A stretch of 54,853 nucleotides of DNA from Armatimonadota bacterium (GTDB lineage: Bacteria; Armatimonadota; Zipacnadia; UBA1398; JAKPQA01): assembly GCA_029547025.1 (NCBI GenBank), contig JAKPQA010000326.1, forward strand, positions 1 to 54,853, read 5' to 3'. The notes under the pieces are model-generated. The model was not told where the DNA came from. It did no database searches and saw only the letters and a list, made by a program, of their open reading frames with translations. Below, in pieces: positions 24,455-33,600 of the stretch. Position 1 is the stretch's first letter. Each line of letters begins with the position of its first letter. The position numbers and the translations under genes were made by a program.

Positions 24455-26173
24455 ATGCTGGTGCGGCTCTGGATTGAGGACTTCGCGATCGTCGATCGGC
24501 TGGACGTCACCTTCGGCGGCGGACTCAACGTGCTGACGGGGGAGACCGGGGCCGGCAAGTCCATTCTGCTCGACGCCCTGAACACCGTCCTGGGCGAGCG
24601 CGCCGATGTGGCGCTCGTCCGGTCGGGCGCCCCGGGACTGCGTGTCTGTGCGGAGTTCGAGGCCCCCAGCAGCCCCGAGGTTCGCGAAGCGGCGCACGAG
24701 CTTGGGGCCGATACCACGGAATCGTTGATCCTGGACCGTTCGATCTCGGCAGCCGGCCGCAGCACTTGCCGCGTGAACGGGCGCCCCGCAAACGTGTCGA
24801 TGGTGCGCCGTCTGGGGGAAGCCCTCGTGGACCTCCATGGCCAACACGAGCATCAGTCGCTGCTGCGTGTTGCTACGCATCTCGAGTACCTTGACGCCTA
24901 CGGGGCCGATGCGATCGGCAGCCTCCGTGCGGGATTCGCCGCGCGTTACGCCGAGTGGACCGCGCTCCGCGATCAGCGCGAGCGGTTGCTCGTGAGCGAA
25001 CGCGAGCGGCGTCAGCGAGCCGACCTGCTGCGGTTCCAGGTGCAGGAGATCGAGAGCGCTCAGGTCTCGGCCGACGAGGAGACGGAGCTCCTGGCTCGGC
25101 GCGACCGACTGGCCCATGCCGAGAGGCTTCAGCAGGCGGCGGCCGCGGCTCACGCTGCCCTCACGGGAGATGAGGCCACGCCGGGCGCGGAGGCGGACCT
25201 CGGAAGGGCCGCGGCCCAGCTTCGCGCCGTGTGTGCCCATGACCCGAGCCTCCAGGAGTGGGCGGTGGCCCTCGAGCAGGCTTTGATCCAGGTCGAAGAA
25301 GCGGCTCGCGCGATCGCCGACTACCGGGACCGGCTGGAGTTTGACCCGGAGGGCCTGGATGCATGTGAAGCCCGTCTTCGCCGACTGGCAGATCTCCGGC
25401 GGAAGTACGGTGACTCGCTAGCTGATGTCATCGCCTTCGGCGAGAGCGCTGCGGAGGAGCTGCGCCAGATCGAGAACGCCGATGAGGCACGGGGTGAGAT
25501 CGAGTCTCGCATCGAGGAACTCCGTGAGCGCATGGCGGCCGACGCGGCTGAGCTCTCGGCGGCGAGGGAGTGCGCGGCGCGGCGCCTCGAAGCAGCGGTC
25601 GTTGCGAATCTGAATGCTCTCGGGATGGCCCATGCGGATTTCCGGGTGGCCGTCGAGCAGGTAGGTGATCCCGAGGGGCTGCCCGGCGCGACAGGGCCTC
25701 TCGCGTTCGGGCCCACGGGAACTGATCGCGTGCAGTTCCTGATCAGCAACACGCCCGGCGAACCTCCGCGCCCCTTGGCTCGGATTGCCTCTGGGGGTGA
25801 GATCTCGCGGACCATGCTGGCGCTCAAGTGCGCCGCCGCCTGCGTCGACCAGGTCCCCGTGGTGGTCTTCGACGAGGTGGACGCCGGCCTCGGCGGGCGA
25901 GCGGCTCAGGCGGTGGGTGAGCACCTGCTCCGTCTGGCCGAGCGCTGCCAGGTCATCTGTGTGACCCACTCGCCCCTGATTGCCGCGGTTGCGCACACTC
26001 ACCTGTCCATCGAGAAGACCGAGACGGAGGGACGAGCTTCGGTGCGTGTGCGGGTCTTGAGCCCTGCCGGCCGCGTGTCGGAGCTCGAGCGCATGCTTGG
26101 AGGAACTGGCGACCGAGCGGCGGCGGAGCACGCCCGCGAGCTGGCCAAGCGCGGCGCGGCACTCCGGCGTTGA
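24455..26173 (+). CDS. recN: DNA repair ATPase RecN
   Basis: A 572-residue SMC-like ATPase of recombinational double-strand break repair. ATG 24455 has GGGAG 9 bases upstream and begins MLVRLWIEDFAIVDRLDVTF. Walker A is GETGAGKS (29-36). QHEHQSLL and the LVDLHGQ segment are typical RecN motifs. A central coiled-coil region (about 150-400) is rich in Arg/Glu/Leu. The ABC signature ASGGEISRTMLALK and Walker B VVVFDEVDAGLGG (about 467-479) close the ATPase, followed by the D-loop/H-switch VICVTHSPLIAAVA. Length matches the family. It heads a rightward run towards the kor genes. Confidence 0.96.
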   Translation: MLVRLWIEDFAIVDRLDVTFGGGLNVLTGETGAGKSILLDALNTVLGERADVALVRSGAPGLRVCAEFEAPSSPEVREAAHELGADTTESLILDRSISAAGRSTCRVNGRPANVSMVRRLGEALVDLHGQHEHQSLLRVATHLEYLDAYGADAIGSLRAGFAARYAEWTALRDQRERLLVSERERRQRADLLRFQVQEIESAQVSADEETELLARRDRLAHAERLQQAAAAAHAALTGDEATPGAEADLGRAAAQLRAVCAHDPSLQEWAVALEQALIQVEEAARAIADYRDRLEFDPEGLDACEARLRRLADLRRKYGDSLADVIAFGESAAEELRQIENADEARGEIESRIEELRERMAADAAELSAARECAARRLEAAVVANLNALGMAHADFRVAVEQVGDPEGLPGATGPLAFGPTGTDRVQFLISNTPGEPPRPLARIASGGEISRTMLALKCAAACVDQVPVVVFDEVDAGLGGRAAQAVGEHLLRLAERCQVICVTHSPLIAAVAHTHLSIEKTETEGRASVRVRVLSPAGRVSELERMLGGTGDRAAAEHARELAKRGAALRR

Positions 26174-26263
26174 GCGGGCGGGAAGGATTGCGGCAACCAA
26201 GGGTGAAGCACTCACGGGTGAGTTCCATGGCTCGGGTTGTGGGAGGGCAGTTGCCGACCGCAT

Positions 26264-27127
26264 ATGGATACGTATGCACCCATCGCGGGAACGATTCTCA
26301 TCGGATTCGTCTGCGGCGTTCTGGGCCTCGTGTGGACGCTGCGGGTCCTGCGTGACTGGCGTGTGACGTGCCGCCGGCCGGACGGTCGCCGAGTGGTGAC
26401 GGGTGCCGGCCTGGGTCTGGCGGTTTCCGCCGTCCTCGCCGCGCTCGTCGCGCAGATCCTCCAGTTCGATCCGCTCATCGGCGGGGCGTCTTGGGTCTGC
26501 GTCCTGACGGTGGCAATCATGGCCGTGGCAGGTCTCCTGGCCGACTCGGCCCATCCGGCCGTGCGCCCGGGTGTGGTCGCTCCTCTGCGCGGCAGAGGTA
26601 GAGGCACGGGCACCACGGGGGCCCTCAAGAGCCTGGGCGCCCTGGCGGCCGCTCTCCTCGGTGCGCGGCTGCTGGCACCCGCCTCGACCACCGAGCTGGT
26701 GGTGAATGCCGCGCTGATCTTGGTGTGGGCACACTTGCTGGATTCGGTCGCCACGGGTCCAGGCCGGGCGCTCAAGGTGTACTGGGTGTGCTGGTTTGCC
26801 TTGCTGCTGTTTGTGAGCCCGGCGGCCAGCCTCCGCACGATCCCGCTGGCCATTGCCTCGATGCTCATCGGTCCCTACGATCTGTCCGGGCGGGCACGCG
26901 TCGGGTCAGCCGGTGCCCTGGCCCTTGGCGCGTCGTTGGGGCTCTCGGCATGCACGGGCATCGCCTCGCTGGGGGCACGAGTGCTGCTCGTGGCGGGCGG
27001 GCTCTGCGTCTCGGTCTATCTGGCGTGGCGTCCTCTGCGCGCGGTCACCCGAGAGCATCCGGCGCTGGCGGTCATCGATGCCTGGGGCACGCCCTCGGCT
27101 GCCACACCGGAAGCCGAAGACGAGTGA
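26264..27127 (+). CDS. WecA/MraY-like multi-span membrane protein
   Basis: A 287-residue polytopic membrane protein with about seven to eight hydrophobic spans. LLADSAHPAVRP (about 91-102), the loop RGRGTGTTGALKSLGALAAA (about 111-130) and HLLDSVATGPGRALK (about 157-171) align in order with the DD motif, the TTGALK loop and the NLLDLRPGRALK motif of polyprenyl-phosphate sugar-1-phosphate transferases (GT4/MraY-WecA type) as I recall them from Firmicutes. The second Asp of the DD pair is Ser here and the Asn before LLD is His, so activity may be altered or lost. I prefer ATG 26264; an in-frame GTG at 26237 is possible. It lies 90 bases after recN and 6 bases before the ATPase gene. Confidence 0.6.
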   Translation: MDTYAPIAGTILIGFVCGVLGLVWTLRVLRDWRVTCRRPDGRRVVTGAGLGLAVSAVLAALVAQILQFDPLIGGASWVCVLTVAIMAVAGLLADSAHPAVRPGVVAPLRGRGRGTGTTGALKSLGALAAALLGARLLAPASTTELVVNAALILVWAHLLDSVATGPGRALKVYWVCWFALLLFVSPAASLRTIPLAIASMLIGPYDLSGRARVGSAGALALGASLGLSACTGIASLGARVLLVAGGLCVSVYLAWRPLRAVTREHPALAVIDAWGTPSAATPEAEDE

Positions 27128-27133
27128 GCCGGG

Positions 27134-27883
27134 GTGAGTGGCGATCTTCTGGCCCAACGGTTCTCGGGGCGGCTTACGGTTCTCTGCGGCCCGTTCGGGG
27201 TGGGCAAGAGCGAGATTGCCATCAGTCTCTCCGAGTGCCTGGCGTCCACCGGCCGCGATGTTTTCCTGGTGGATCTTGACGTGGTGACCCCCTACTTCCG
27301 GCCTCGTGATGTCAGCGAGAGGCTGGCCGAGAGTGGTGTACGGCTCGTGAGTCCGCCGGGTGAGGCGGCATTCCTCGACCTCCCCGCGGTGCCCGGTGGG
27401 GTCTGTGAGGTGCTGTCGCGCGGTGCGCGAGGTGAGGCGTCGGTTGTGGTGGATCTGGGTGGGCGAGCCGATGGCGCTCAGGTCTTCGCCTCCGTACGCG
27501 ACGCCTTGACGCAAGGACCCCATTGGGACATGCTGTTCGTGCTCAATCCGTACCGCCCCGACAGCGCCACGGCGGAGGTCGCGGGCTCGGTGCTCAGGGG
27601 AGTGGAGGAGGCGTCGCGAGCCCGAGTGACGGGCCTGGTGGCCAATCCCCACCTGAAGCAGGCGACGACCGCGGATGACCTGGTGAGGGGCTTCGCACGA
27701 GTTGAGGGCGCCGCCCGAGCCCTGGACCTGCCCGTCCGTCTGCGATGCGCGCCCGACGGCATGGCGGCACTGGTCGAGACCGGTCCCGTCCTGCCGCTCC
27801 GTTTGGCTTTGCTGTTGCCGTTCGAATCGGCTCCCGCCGGCGCGCCGGGCCGTGTGTGGCCGGGGATGCAAGGAGCGCCATAG
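27134..27883 (+). CDS. MinD/CobQ-like P-loop ATPase of the kor operon
   Basis: A 249-residue SIMIBI-class nucleotide-binding protein. GTG 27134 lies 6 bases after the previous stop. The Walker A motif GPFGVGKSE (about 19-27) is followed by RDVFLVDLDVVTPYFRPRDV, whose VDLD-x-V-x-PYF motif is the hallmark of the MinD/ParA-like ATPases found beside 2-oxoacid:ferredoxin oxidoreductase genes, and by a Walker B-like SVVVDLGGRADGAQ. The end resembles LPVRLRCAPDGMAALVE. It may insert or maintain Fe-S clusters or the cofactor of the oxidoreductase, which is inference from context. The ferredoxin gene follows by 3 bases. Confidence 0.75.
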   Translation: MSGDLLAQRFSGRLTVLCGPFGVGKSEIAISLSECLASTGRDVFLVDLDVVTPYFRPRDVSERLAESGVRLVSPPGEAAFLDLPAVPGGVCEVLSRGARGEASVVVDLGGRADGAQVFASVRDALTQGPHWDMLFVLNPYRPDSATAEVAGSVLRGVEEASRARVTGLVANPHLKQATTADDLVRGFARVEGAARALDLPVRLRCAPDGMAALVETGPVLPLRLALLLPFESAPAGAPGRVWPGMQGAP

Positions 27884-27886
27884 CCC

Positions 27887-28096
27887 ATGAGGGGCATCGA
27901 TGTTCGGCCGGATCGTTGCCGTGCGTGTGGCTTGTGCATCGCGGTATGCCCGCGCCAGGCCATCGAGTACGACGACACGCTCAACACCGACGGCTACCAC
28001 CCCATTCGGGTTCGTGATGCGGGCCTGTGCTCCGGCTGCGCGCTTTGCGCGCTTATGTGCCCCCACGTGGCCATCACAAAGGTGTATCGTCCGTGA
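27887..28096 (+). CDS. korD: 4Fe-4S ferredoxin subunit of 2-oxoacid oxidoreductase
   Basis: A 69-residue ferredoxin with two complete CX2CX2CX3C motifs: Cys 11, 14, 17, 21 (CRACGLCIAVCPRQAIEY) and Cys 48, 51, 54, 58 (CSGCALCALMCPHVAI). It binds two [4Fe-4S] clusters and passes electrons from the oxidoreductase. ATG 27887 follows AGGAGC by 10 bases. Its stop TGA overlaps the GTG start of the alpha subunit (GTGA at 28093-28096), so translation is coupled. The delta subunit being encoded first, before alpha, beta and gamma, is a common arrangement in this family. Confidence 0.92.
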   Translation: MRGIDVRPDRCRACGLCIAVCPRQAIEYDDTLNTDGYHPIRVRDAGLCSGCALCALMCPHVAITKVYRP

Positions 28097-29175
28097 GGTT
28101 CGTGCACGAGGGGGATCCCCGCTATGGGGAGCCCGAGCTGCTCAAGGGGAACGAAGCGATCTGTGAAGGAGCCATCTGGGCGGGCTGCCGGTTCTTCTTC
28201 GGTTACCCCATCACCCCCCAGAACCAGATCCCCGAGATGATGTCGCGGCGCATGCCCGAGGTGGGCGGGACATTTCTCCAGGGGGAGAGCGAGCTGGCGT
28301 CGATCAGCATGGTCTTCGGTGCCGCCGCCGCCGGGGCCCGCGCCATGACCTCTTCCTCGAGCCCCGGGATCAGTCTGATGCAGGAGGGGATCTCGTACCT
28401 GGCCGGCGCCGAACTGCCCTGCGTCGTCGTGAACGTTCAGCGCGGCGGCCCGGGACTGGGGAACATCGCTGGGGCCCAATCCGACTACCTCCAGGCGGTG
28501 CAGAGCGGTCATGGCGACATGCGTATCCCCGTCTACGCACCCGGGTCGGTCCAGGAGATGTACGATCTCATGGGCGAGGCCTTTGAGACGGCCGACCGGG
28601 CACGCAGTCCGGTCATCGTTCTTGCGGACGCCATGCTCGGGCAGATGGCCGAGCCGATGCAGAGACGCATCGACGAGCCGCCCCCCCCGCCGCCCAAGCC
28701 GTGGGCGCTCACGGGGGCCCGGGGGCGGCCCCGGAATCTGCTCACATCGCTCTATACGATTCCCGACGACCTCGAAGCCCACAATCGAGAGATAGACGCC
28801 CGCTATCAGGCGCTGGCGACCGAGATATGCCGGGCCGCCGAGTACCGCACCGAGGACGCAGATGTCCTCCTCGTCGCGTACGGTGTTGCGTCCCGCATGT
28901 GCCAGACGGCATGTGACTTGCTCCGTGATCGAGGGTACGCGGCCGGCCTGCTTCGGCCCATCACGCTGCGGCCGTTCCCGGCTGAGCGCGTGGTGCAGCT
29001 CGCCGAGAGGGCGCGGCTCGTGCTTGCCGTAGAGATGAGCATGGGGCAGCTCGTTCAGGACGTTCGTCTGGCGGTGCTGGGCCGCTGCCCCGTCGAGTTG
29101 CTGGGGCGCCCGGGCGGCAACTACTCCACGGCCCCCGATGTCGTGGCACAGGTCATCCATCTGCTGGGCGGATGA
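28093..29175 (+). CDS. korA: 2-oxoacid:ferredoxin oxidoreductase, alpha subunit
   Basis: A 360-residue alpha subunit of a 2-oxoacid (2-oxoglutarate or branched-chain) ferredoxin oxidoreductase, which oxidatively decarboxylates a 2-oxoacid to an acyl-CoA while reducing ferredoxin. Motifs: LLKGNEAICEGAIWAGC, the FFGYPITPQNQIPEMMSRR signature, GESELASISMVFGAAAAGAR, TSSSSPGISLMQEGISYLAG and VNVQRGGPGLGN. A transketolase C-terminal part follows (VLLVAYGVASRMC, LLRPITLRPFP). The linker contains an unusual six-proline run (EPPPPPPKPW). The start is the GTG at 28093, overlapping the ferredoxin stop. The substrate choice (Kor versus Vor) cannot be fixed from the sequence. Confidence 0.92.
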   Translation: MRFVHEGDPRYGEPELLKGNEAICEGAIWAGCRFFFGYPITPQNQIPEMMSRRMPEVGGTFLQGESELASISMVFGAAAAGARAMTSSSSPGISLMQEGISYLAGAELPCVVVNVQRGGPGLGNIAGAQSDYLQAVQSGHGDMRIPVYAPGSVQEMYDLMGEAFETADRARSPVIVLADAMLGQMAEPMQRRIDEPPPPPPKPWALTGARGRPRNLLTSLYTIPDDLEAHNREIDARYQALATEICRAAEYRTEDADVLLVAYGVASRMCQTACDLLRDRGYAAGLLRPITLRPFPAERVVQLAERARLVLAVEMSMGQLVQDVRLAVLGRCPVELLGRPGGNYSTAPDVVAQVIHLLGG

Positions 29176-29236
29176 GGGGCGGGCCCGGGGGCCGCAGTCC
29201 CATATCCCAGCATCATTCAGTCCGGGAGTTGGCCGC

Positions 29237-30046
29237 ATGGCGGAGTCAGTGAAAGTGGCATACGCAGCGCCCGAGTGCATGATCGACCAGACCATGCACT
29301 ACTGCCCAGGGTGCACGCATGGCATCGCCGCCCGGCTCGTGGCCGAGACCATTGACGAGCTGGGCATCCGCGACCGCGCTATCGGCATATCGCCGGTGGG
29401 CTGTAGCGTCTATCTGTACGACTACATCGACTGCGACTTCGCCCAAGCCGCCCACGGTCGGGCGCCGGCGGTGGCGACCGGGCTGTCGAGAGCGCTTCCG
29501 GACTGCGTGGTGTTCACGTATCAGGGTGACGGTGATCTCGCCTCCATCGGCACCGCCGAGATCGTGCACGCGGCGTCGCGCAACGAGCGCATGACCGTGG
29601 TCTTCATCAACAACGCGGTGTTCGGCATGACCCAGGGCCAGTCGGCGCCCACGACGCTTCTCGGCCAGAGGACTTCGACCAGCCCGCGCGGGCGCCAGGC
29701 CAAGGGCGAGGGTTACCCGTTGCGCGTGAGCGAGATGCTGGCGACGCTCGAAGGCCCCACCTATGTGGCTCGGGCGGCCCTGGGTGCCCCGAAGTACGTC
29801 ACCCAGGCCAAGCGCTTCATGCGGCGAGCCTTCGAGGCCCAGGTGATCCATGGGGGTTTCGGGATGCTCGAGCTGCTTTCGTCGTGCCCGACGTACTGGG
29901 GCATGACTCCGGCGGAGGCCATGAGGTGGCTCGAGGAAGGCATGATGGCCTACTATCCGGTCGGGGAGTTCGTCGACCGGCGGGACCGCGAGACCAGCGG
30001 CTCGGTCCGGGAGGGGGGCGAGGGTCTGCGTGTCTCCGATCGGTAG
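29237..30046 (+). CDS. korB: 2-oxoacid:ferredoxin oxidoreductase, beta subunit (TPP-binding)
   Basis: A 269-residue beta subunit binding thiamine diphosphate and one [4Fe-4S] cluster. ATG 29237 has CGGGAG 8 bases upstream. Cluster ligands are Cys23 and Cys26 in MHYCPGCTHG, Cys56 in SPVGCSVYL, and probably the Cys of LLSSCPTYWG near residue 225. The TPP/Mg motif GDGDLASIGTAEIVHAASRN (about 97-116) is followed by VVFINNAVFGMTQGQ. An insert RQAKGEGYPLRVSEMLAT is typical of Kor/Vor. It lies 61 bases after the alpha subunit. Confidence 0.92.
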   Translation: MAESVKVAYAAPECMIDQTMHYCPGCTHGIAARLVAETIDELGIRDRAIGISPVGCSVYLYDYIDCDFAQAAHGRAPAVATGLSRALPDCVVFTYQGDGDLASIGTAEIVHAASRNERMTVVFINNAVFGMTQGQSAPTTLLGQRTSTSPRGRQAKGEGYPLRVSEMLATLEGPTYVARAALGAPKYVTQAKRFMRRAFEAQVIHGGFGMLELLSSCPTYWGMTPAEAMRWLEEGMMAYYPVGEFVDRRDRETSGSVREGGEGLRVSDR

Positions 30047-30067
30047 CGGGCGCGCGGGCCAGTCTCC

Positions 30068-30640
30068 ATGATGCGTGAGATCCTGATCCACGGCACCGGA
30101 GGTCAAGGCGCGCTCACCGCTGGACAGCTTCTGGCCATCGCCTCCCTCCGCGATGGCTACACGGTCTCGGTAGTCCCCCACTATACGCCCGAGGTCCGTG
30201 GCGGTGAGGCCAATGCCATCCTCGTGATCTCGAGCGACCCCATCGGGAGCGTGCTACCGGCGGAATGGGATGTGGCGCTCCTCCTGGCTAACAAGGCCGC
30301 GGCCAGGCATGCCCTGGTTGTGCGCCCCGGGGGCGTCGTGCTCTACAACTCGTCGCTAGTGCCCCCGCCCGCCACGAGGGACGGAGCGGTTGCCATCGGG
30401 ATCCCGGCCTCGGCCATTGCCGAGGAGGCGGGGAATCCCAAGGCCGCCAACATGGTGCTGCTTGGGGCGTTGTGTGCCTGCTGGGACACGATTGCTGTCG
30501 ATGTCCTCAAAGCGGCCTTGCGGGCGGAGTCTGTTGGCCGGTGGGCTCAGTTTCTCGACGCCAATCTGATGGTCATCGACGCGGGAGCTGATGCCGTCCG
30601 CCGCGCCGGTGGCCGGGCGCCCGCCGGGTCGGCTGCATAG
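30068..30640 (+). CDS. korC: 2-oxoacid:ferredoxin oxidoreductase, gamma subunit
   Basis: A 190-residue gamma subunit (POR gamma domain). It begins MMREILIHGTGGQGALTAGQ, whose GTGGQG loop is diagnostic, then VSVVPHYTPEVRGGEANAIL, GGVVLYNSSLVP and GNPKAANMVLLGALC. It joins the alpha and beta subunits to complete the cytoplasmic enzyme. The start is ATG 30068; an ATG one codon later is equally good, and no strong ribosome site is visible. It lies 21 bases after the beta subunit and ends the oxidoreductase operon. The next gene begins 42 bases later with its own ribosome site. Confidence 0.9.
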   Translation: MMREILIHGTGGQGALTAGQLLAIASLRDGYTVSVVPHYTPEVRGGEANAILVISSDPIGSVLPAEWDVALLLANKAAARHALVVRPGGVVLYNSSLVPPPATRDGAVAIGIPASAIAEEAGNPKAANMVLLGALCACWDTIAVDVLKAALRAESVGRWAQFLDANLMVIDAGADAVRRAGGRAPAGSAA

Positions 30641-30682
30641 CGACGGGCTCCCGGGCCGACGGCCCAGGAAGGCGGTTCCGCT

Positions 30683-33600
30683 GTGTGCGCTCGCCTCCCT
30701 CTGGTGTTCTTTCTGCTGCCTCTTGGCGTGGGGCAGGCGCTCGCGCTCCCCACAAACCTGGTCCGCAACTCGAGCTTCGAGCAGCGGTTCGCCGCGTCGG
30801 GTGCCGCCGACTTCTGGCAGGCGCGCACCGCGCCGGGTGTCGCGAACCACCGAGCCGATGACGCCGCGCTGGATGGCCGGTGGTGTCACATCATCGAGGC
30901 GCCGCTTGGCACCGAAGTGACGTGGTTCATTGCTTGGCAAGTGATGGAGGAACTTGTCCCCGGCCGCACGTACACACTCAGCGGCTTCGTCAGCACCGCA
31001 GGGGTGCGCGATGGTCACGGCGCCTACTTGGCCGTCAACTTCCTCGACGGCACCGGACAGCGCCTCGCTTTCACCGACTCGGTCCAGCACCTCACTGGCG
31101 ACAACGGATGGACGCGCACCGAGCAGGCATTCAGTCCCGTGCCCGGCACGCGCCGGGTCGAGCTGTGCATGGTCCTACACGGCCACGGTGTCGCTCGCTT
31201 CGACTGTGTGCAGGTCGAGGAGGGCGGCACTGCCACGCCCTGGAGCCCGAGGGAAGGATTCACGGTGACCGCCGAACCCACGAGCCGAGGCCGCATCGCT
31301 ATCCTGTCCGACGACCTTCCTTCGATCGGGACGCCCTCCGACCCCCGTGTGCTTGACGGATGGCTAAGCGACGCGGGTTACTCGGCGGAACGGCTGAGTG
31401 CCGACGGGCTGGCCGACCCGGGGCAGTTGTCCGCGTCGCGGTACGACCTTCTGATCCTGCCCTGCGGCAGTGCGTTCCCGGCACTGGCGGCGGACGTGCT
31501 CCGGGGGTTCCTGCGCGATGCGGGAAATGTCCTCGTCTTTGGTGGCTATCCCTTCGACCGGCCGGTCTTGCGACAGAACGGCACATGGGTGCCGACGAGT
31601 GAGCTGACGCCTGACGAGGCCAGCCTCCGGCCGCTGTTCGCCGGCGCGGCCGCCACCGAGGGCTGGACTATCGGTGGACGCGGCATCGGTCGGGTGCCGG
31701 CTCCCGTGGCACCCGGCCGTCAGGGCGCGTGCCTCGTCCTCTCGACCCCCTCGCTCTCGGGATGGGTGACACTGGACTCGCCCCAGGTGGGTCCGTTGCC
31801 CGGTGATGCCGCCTGCACCGCGTTCTGGGCCCGTGCCGATCAGGATGACGTGTGGCTTCACTTCGAGTGGCGCGAGCATGACCAGTCCCGCTGGCGCACC
31901 AAGGTGCTCCTGACGCGCCAATGGCGGCTCTACGCGGCGCCCCATGGCCTGCTCGAGTACTGGAAGGACAACCCCTCGAAAGGGCGTGGCGGCCCGGGGG
32001 ACGGATTCCGCGCTGAGAACGCCGATGCCCTGGCTTTCGGTCTGACTGGCGAGTCCCTCCAGGAGGGCCGCCCGTACACCGTTTATGTCGAGGGGGTCAG
32101 CACCGGTCAGGATCCGCTGGGCGAGTACCTCAACCTGACGCTGAACTCGCACTTTGGTGCGATCAACATGGCCACGTTCCTCGAACCGCCGCGCGACGCC
32201 CTGTCGATCTGCGATGCCTCGGCGCCGCTCACCGACGCCATCGGTCTGGCGGCCGTGCCGGGCGCCTTGCCCCTCCCGGCGACCTGGACACTGCCGGCGC
32301 GTGCCCCCTTGGGCGGGTTCTCGGCGACCGCCCAGACCGCCCAGGGTCATGCGGGTGCGCCCCTGAAGGCCCGTTGGGCTCCGCTGGTTCGCGCCGTGGA
32401 CCGCTACGGCCGGACCCGGGGGACTGCGTTTGGCGTTCTCTACCACTTCGCCGGTGAGTATCCGGGATCGTCGTGGGCCTTCTCGGGCATCGACAATGCC
32501 GATCTCTTTGAGGCCAGCAGCCAGGCGGGGCGGGAGCTGTTCCTGGCCCTGGTCGCGCGCCTCGCCGACCGCGCATTCCTGTTCGACGCCACGGCGGCCC
32601 TCCGCTGTGTCCGCCCAGGGGAGGACGTGGCCCCCTCGGTCTCCATCGCCAACTCCTCGCCTTGGGAGCGGCGGTTCGCTTTGGCCCTCACCGTCCGGTC
32701 GGGAGAGGATGTACTGACCAAGGCCTCGCTGGAGCTGAGCGTTCCCGCGAGGAGTTCCGAGGTGGCACGCTTCAGCCTCGTGGCCCCCGGTGCCCCTCCA
32801 TCGGACTTGCTGACCCTCGCGTTCCAGCTGTACGACGGCGAGAGGCCCATTGACTCCCTCGAAACAGGTGTGGTGGTCTGGGATGAGGACCGCCAAGCCC
32901 ATGGTCCGCAGGTCGAGTACGAAGACTGCTACTTCTCGTTGGGTGCCGGCCCTGAGTTCTTGATGGGCACGCAGATCTACTGGGGCAACCAGACGGTCAC
33001 TGGTACCGATCCACTACGGTGGGATGGCCAGTTGCGGGCCATGGCCGACAGCGGCATCCGCGTCGCCCGTAGCTTCATGAGCGGGGGCCTCGGCGGAGCC
33101 GATGAACCACCGGTCCGGCACCGCGATGCCTTGGTCCAGCTCGCCGCCGACCATGGCGTGGCACTGTTCTACTCGAACGTGTCGTGGCCGTCGACGGACC
33201 CGTCGGTGGTTGCCGAGAGAGCCCAAGTCGGCCGAGGCGCCGCCGAGCGTTATCGCCACGCCCCCGGCTGGTTCATCGACATCGTCAACGAGCCGCACAT
33301 GCGCATCGGCGAGGCCGAGTCGGACCATGTCGCGTTCCGGCAGTATCTGCGGGCGCGCTACGGCACCATCGACGCCCTCCGCGAGGCCTGGGGCGAGTCC
33401 CTTCACGAGACGTCTCTCGACGAGGTGCATGTTACGCCGGTCACCGGTACCTGGTCGGATCGGCGCGCCATCGACGCGCACCGGTTCATGTCCGAGAGTA
33501 TGCGCCGATGGACGGCGGTAACTCGCGACGCGATCCGTGAGGCCGACCCCCACCGGCTGGTCTCTGTCGGCCATCTCCAGGGCTTTGGCGGGGGCGACGT

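Noticed and set aside
27815-27845. A TTCGAATC segment resembling the T-loop of a tRNA
   Set aside because: It lies inside the P-loop ATPase coding region and no cloverleaf arms or acceptor stem can be folded around it.
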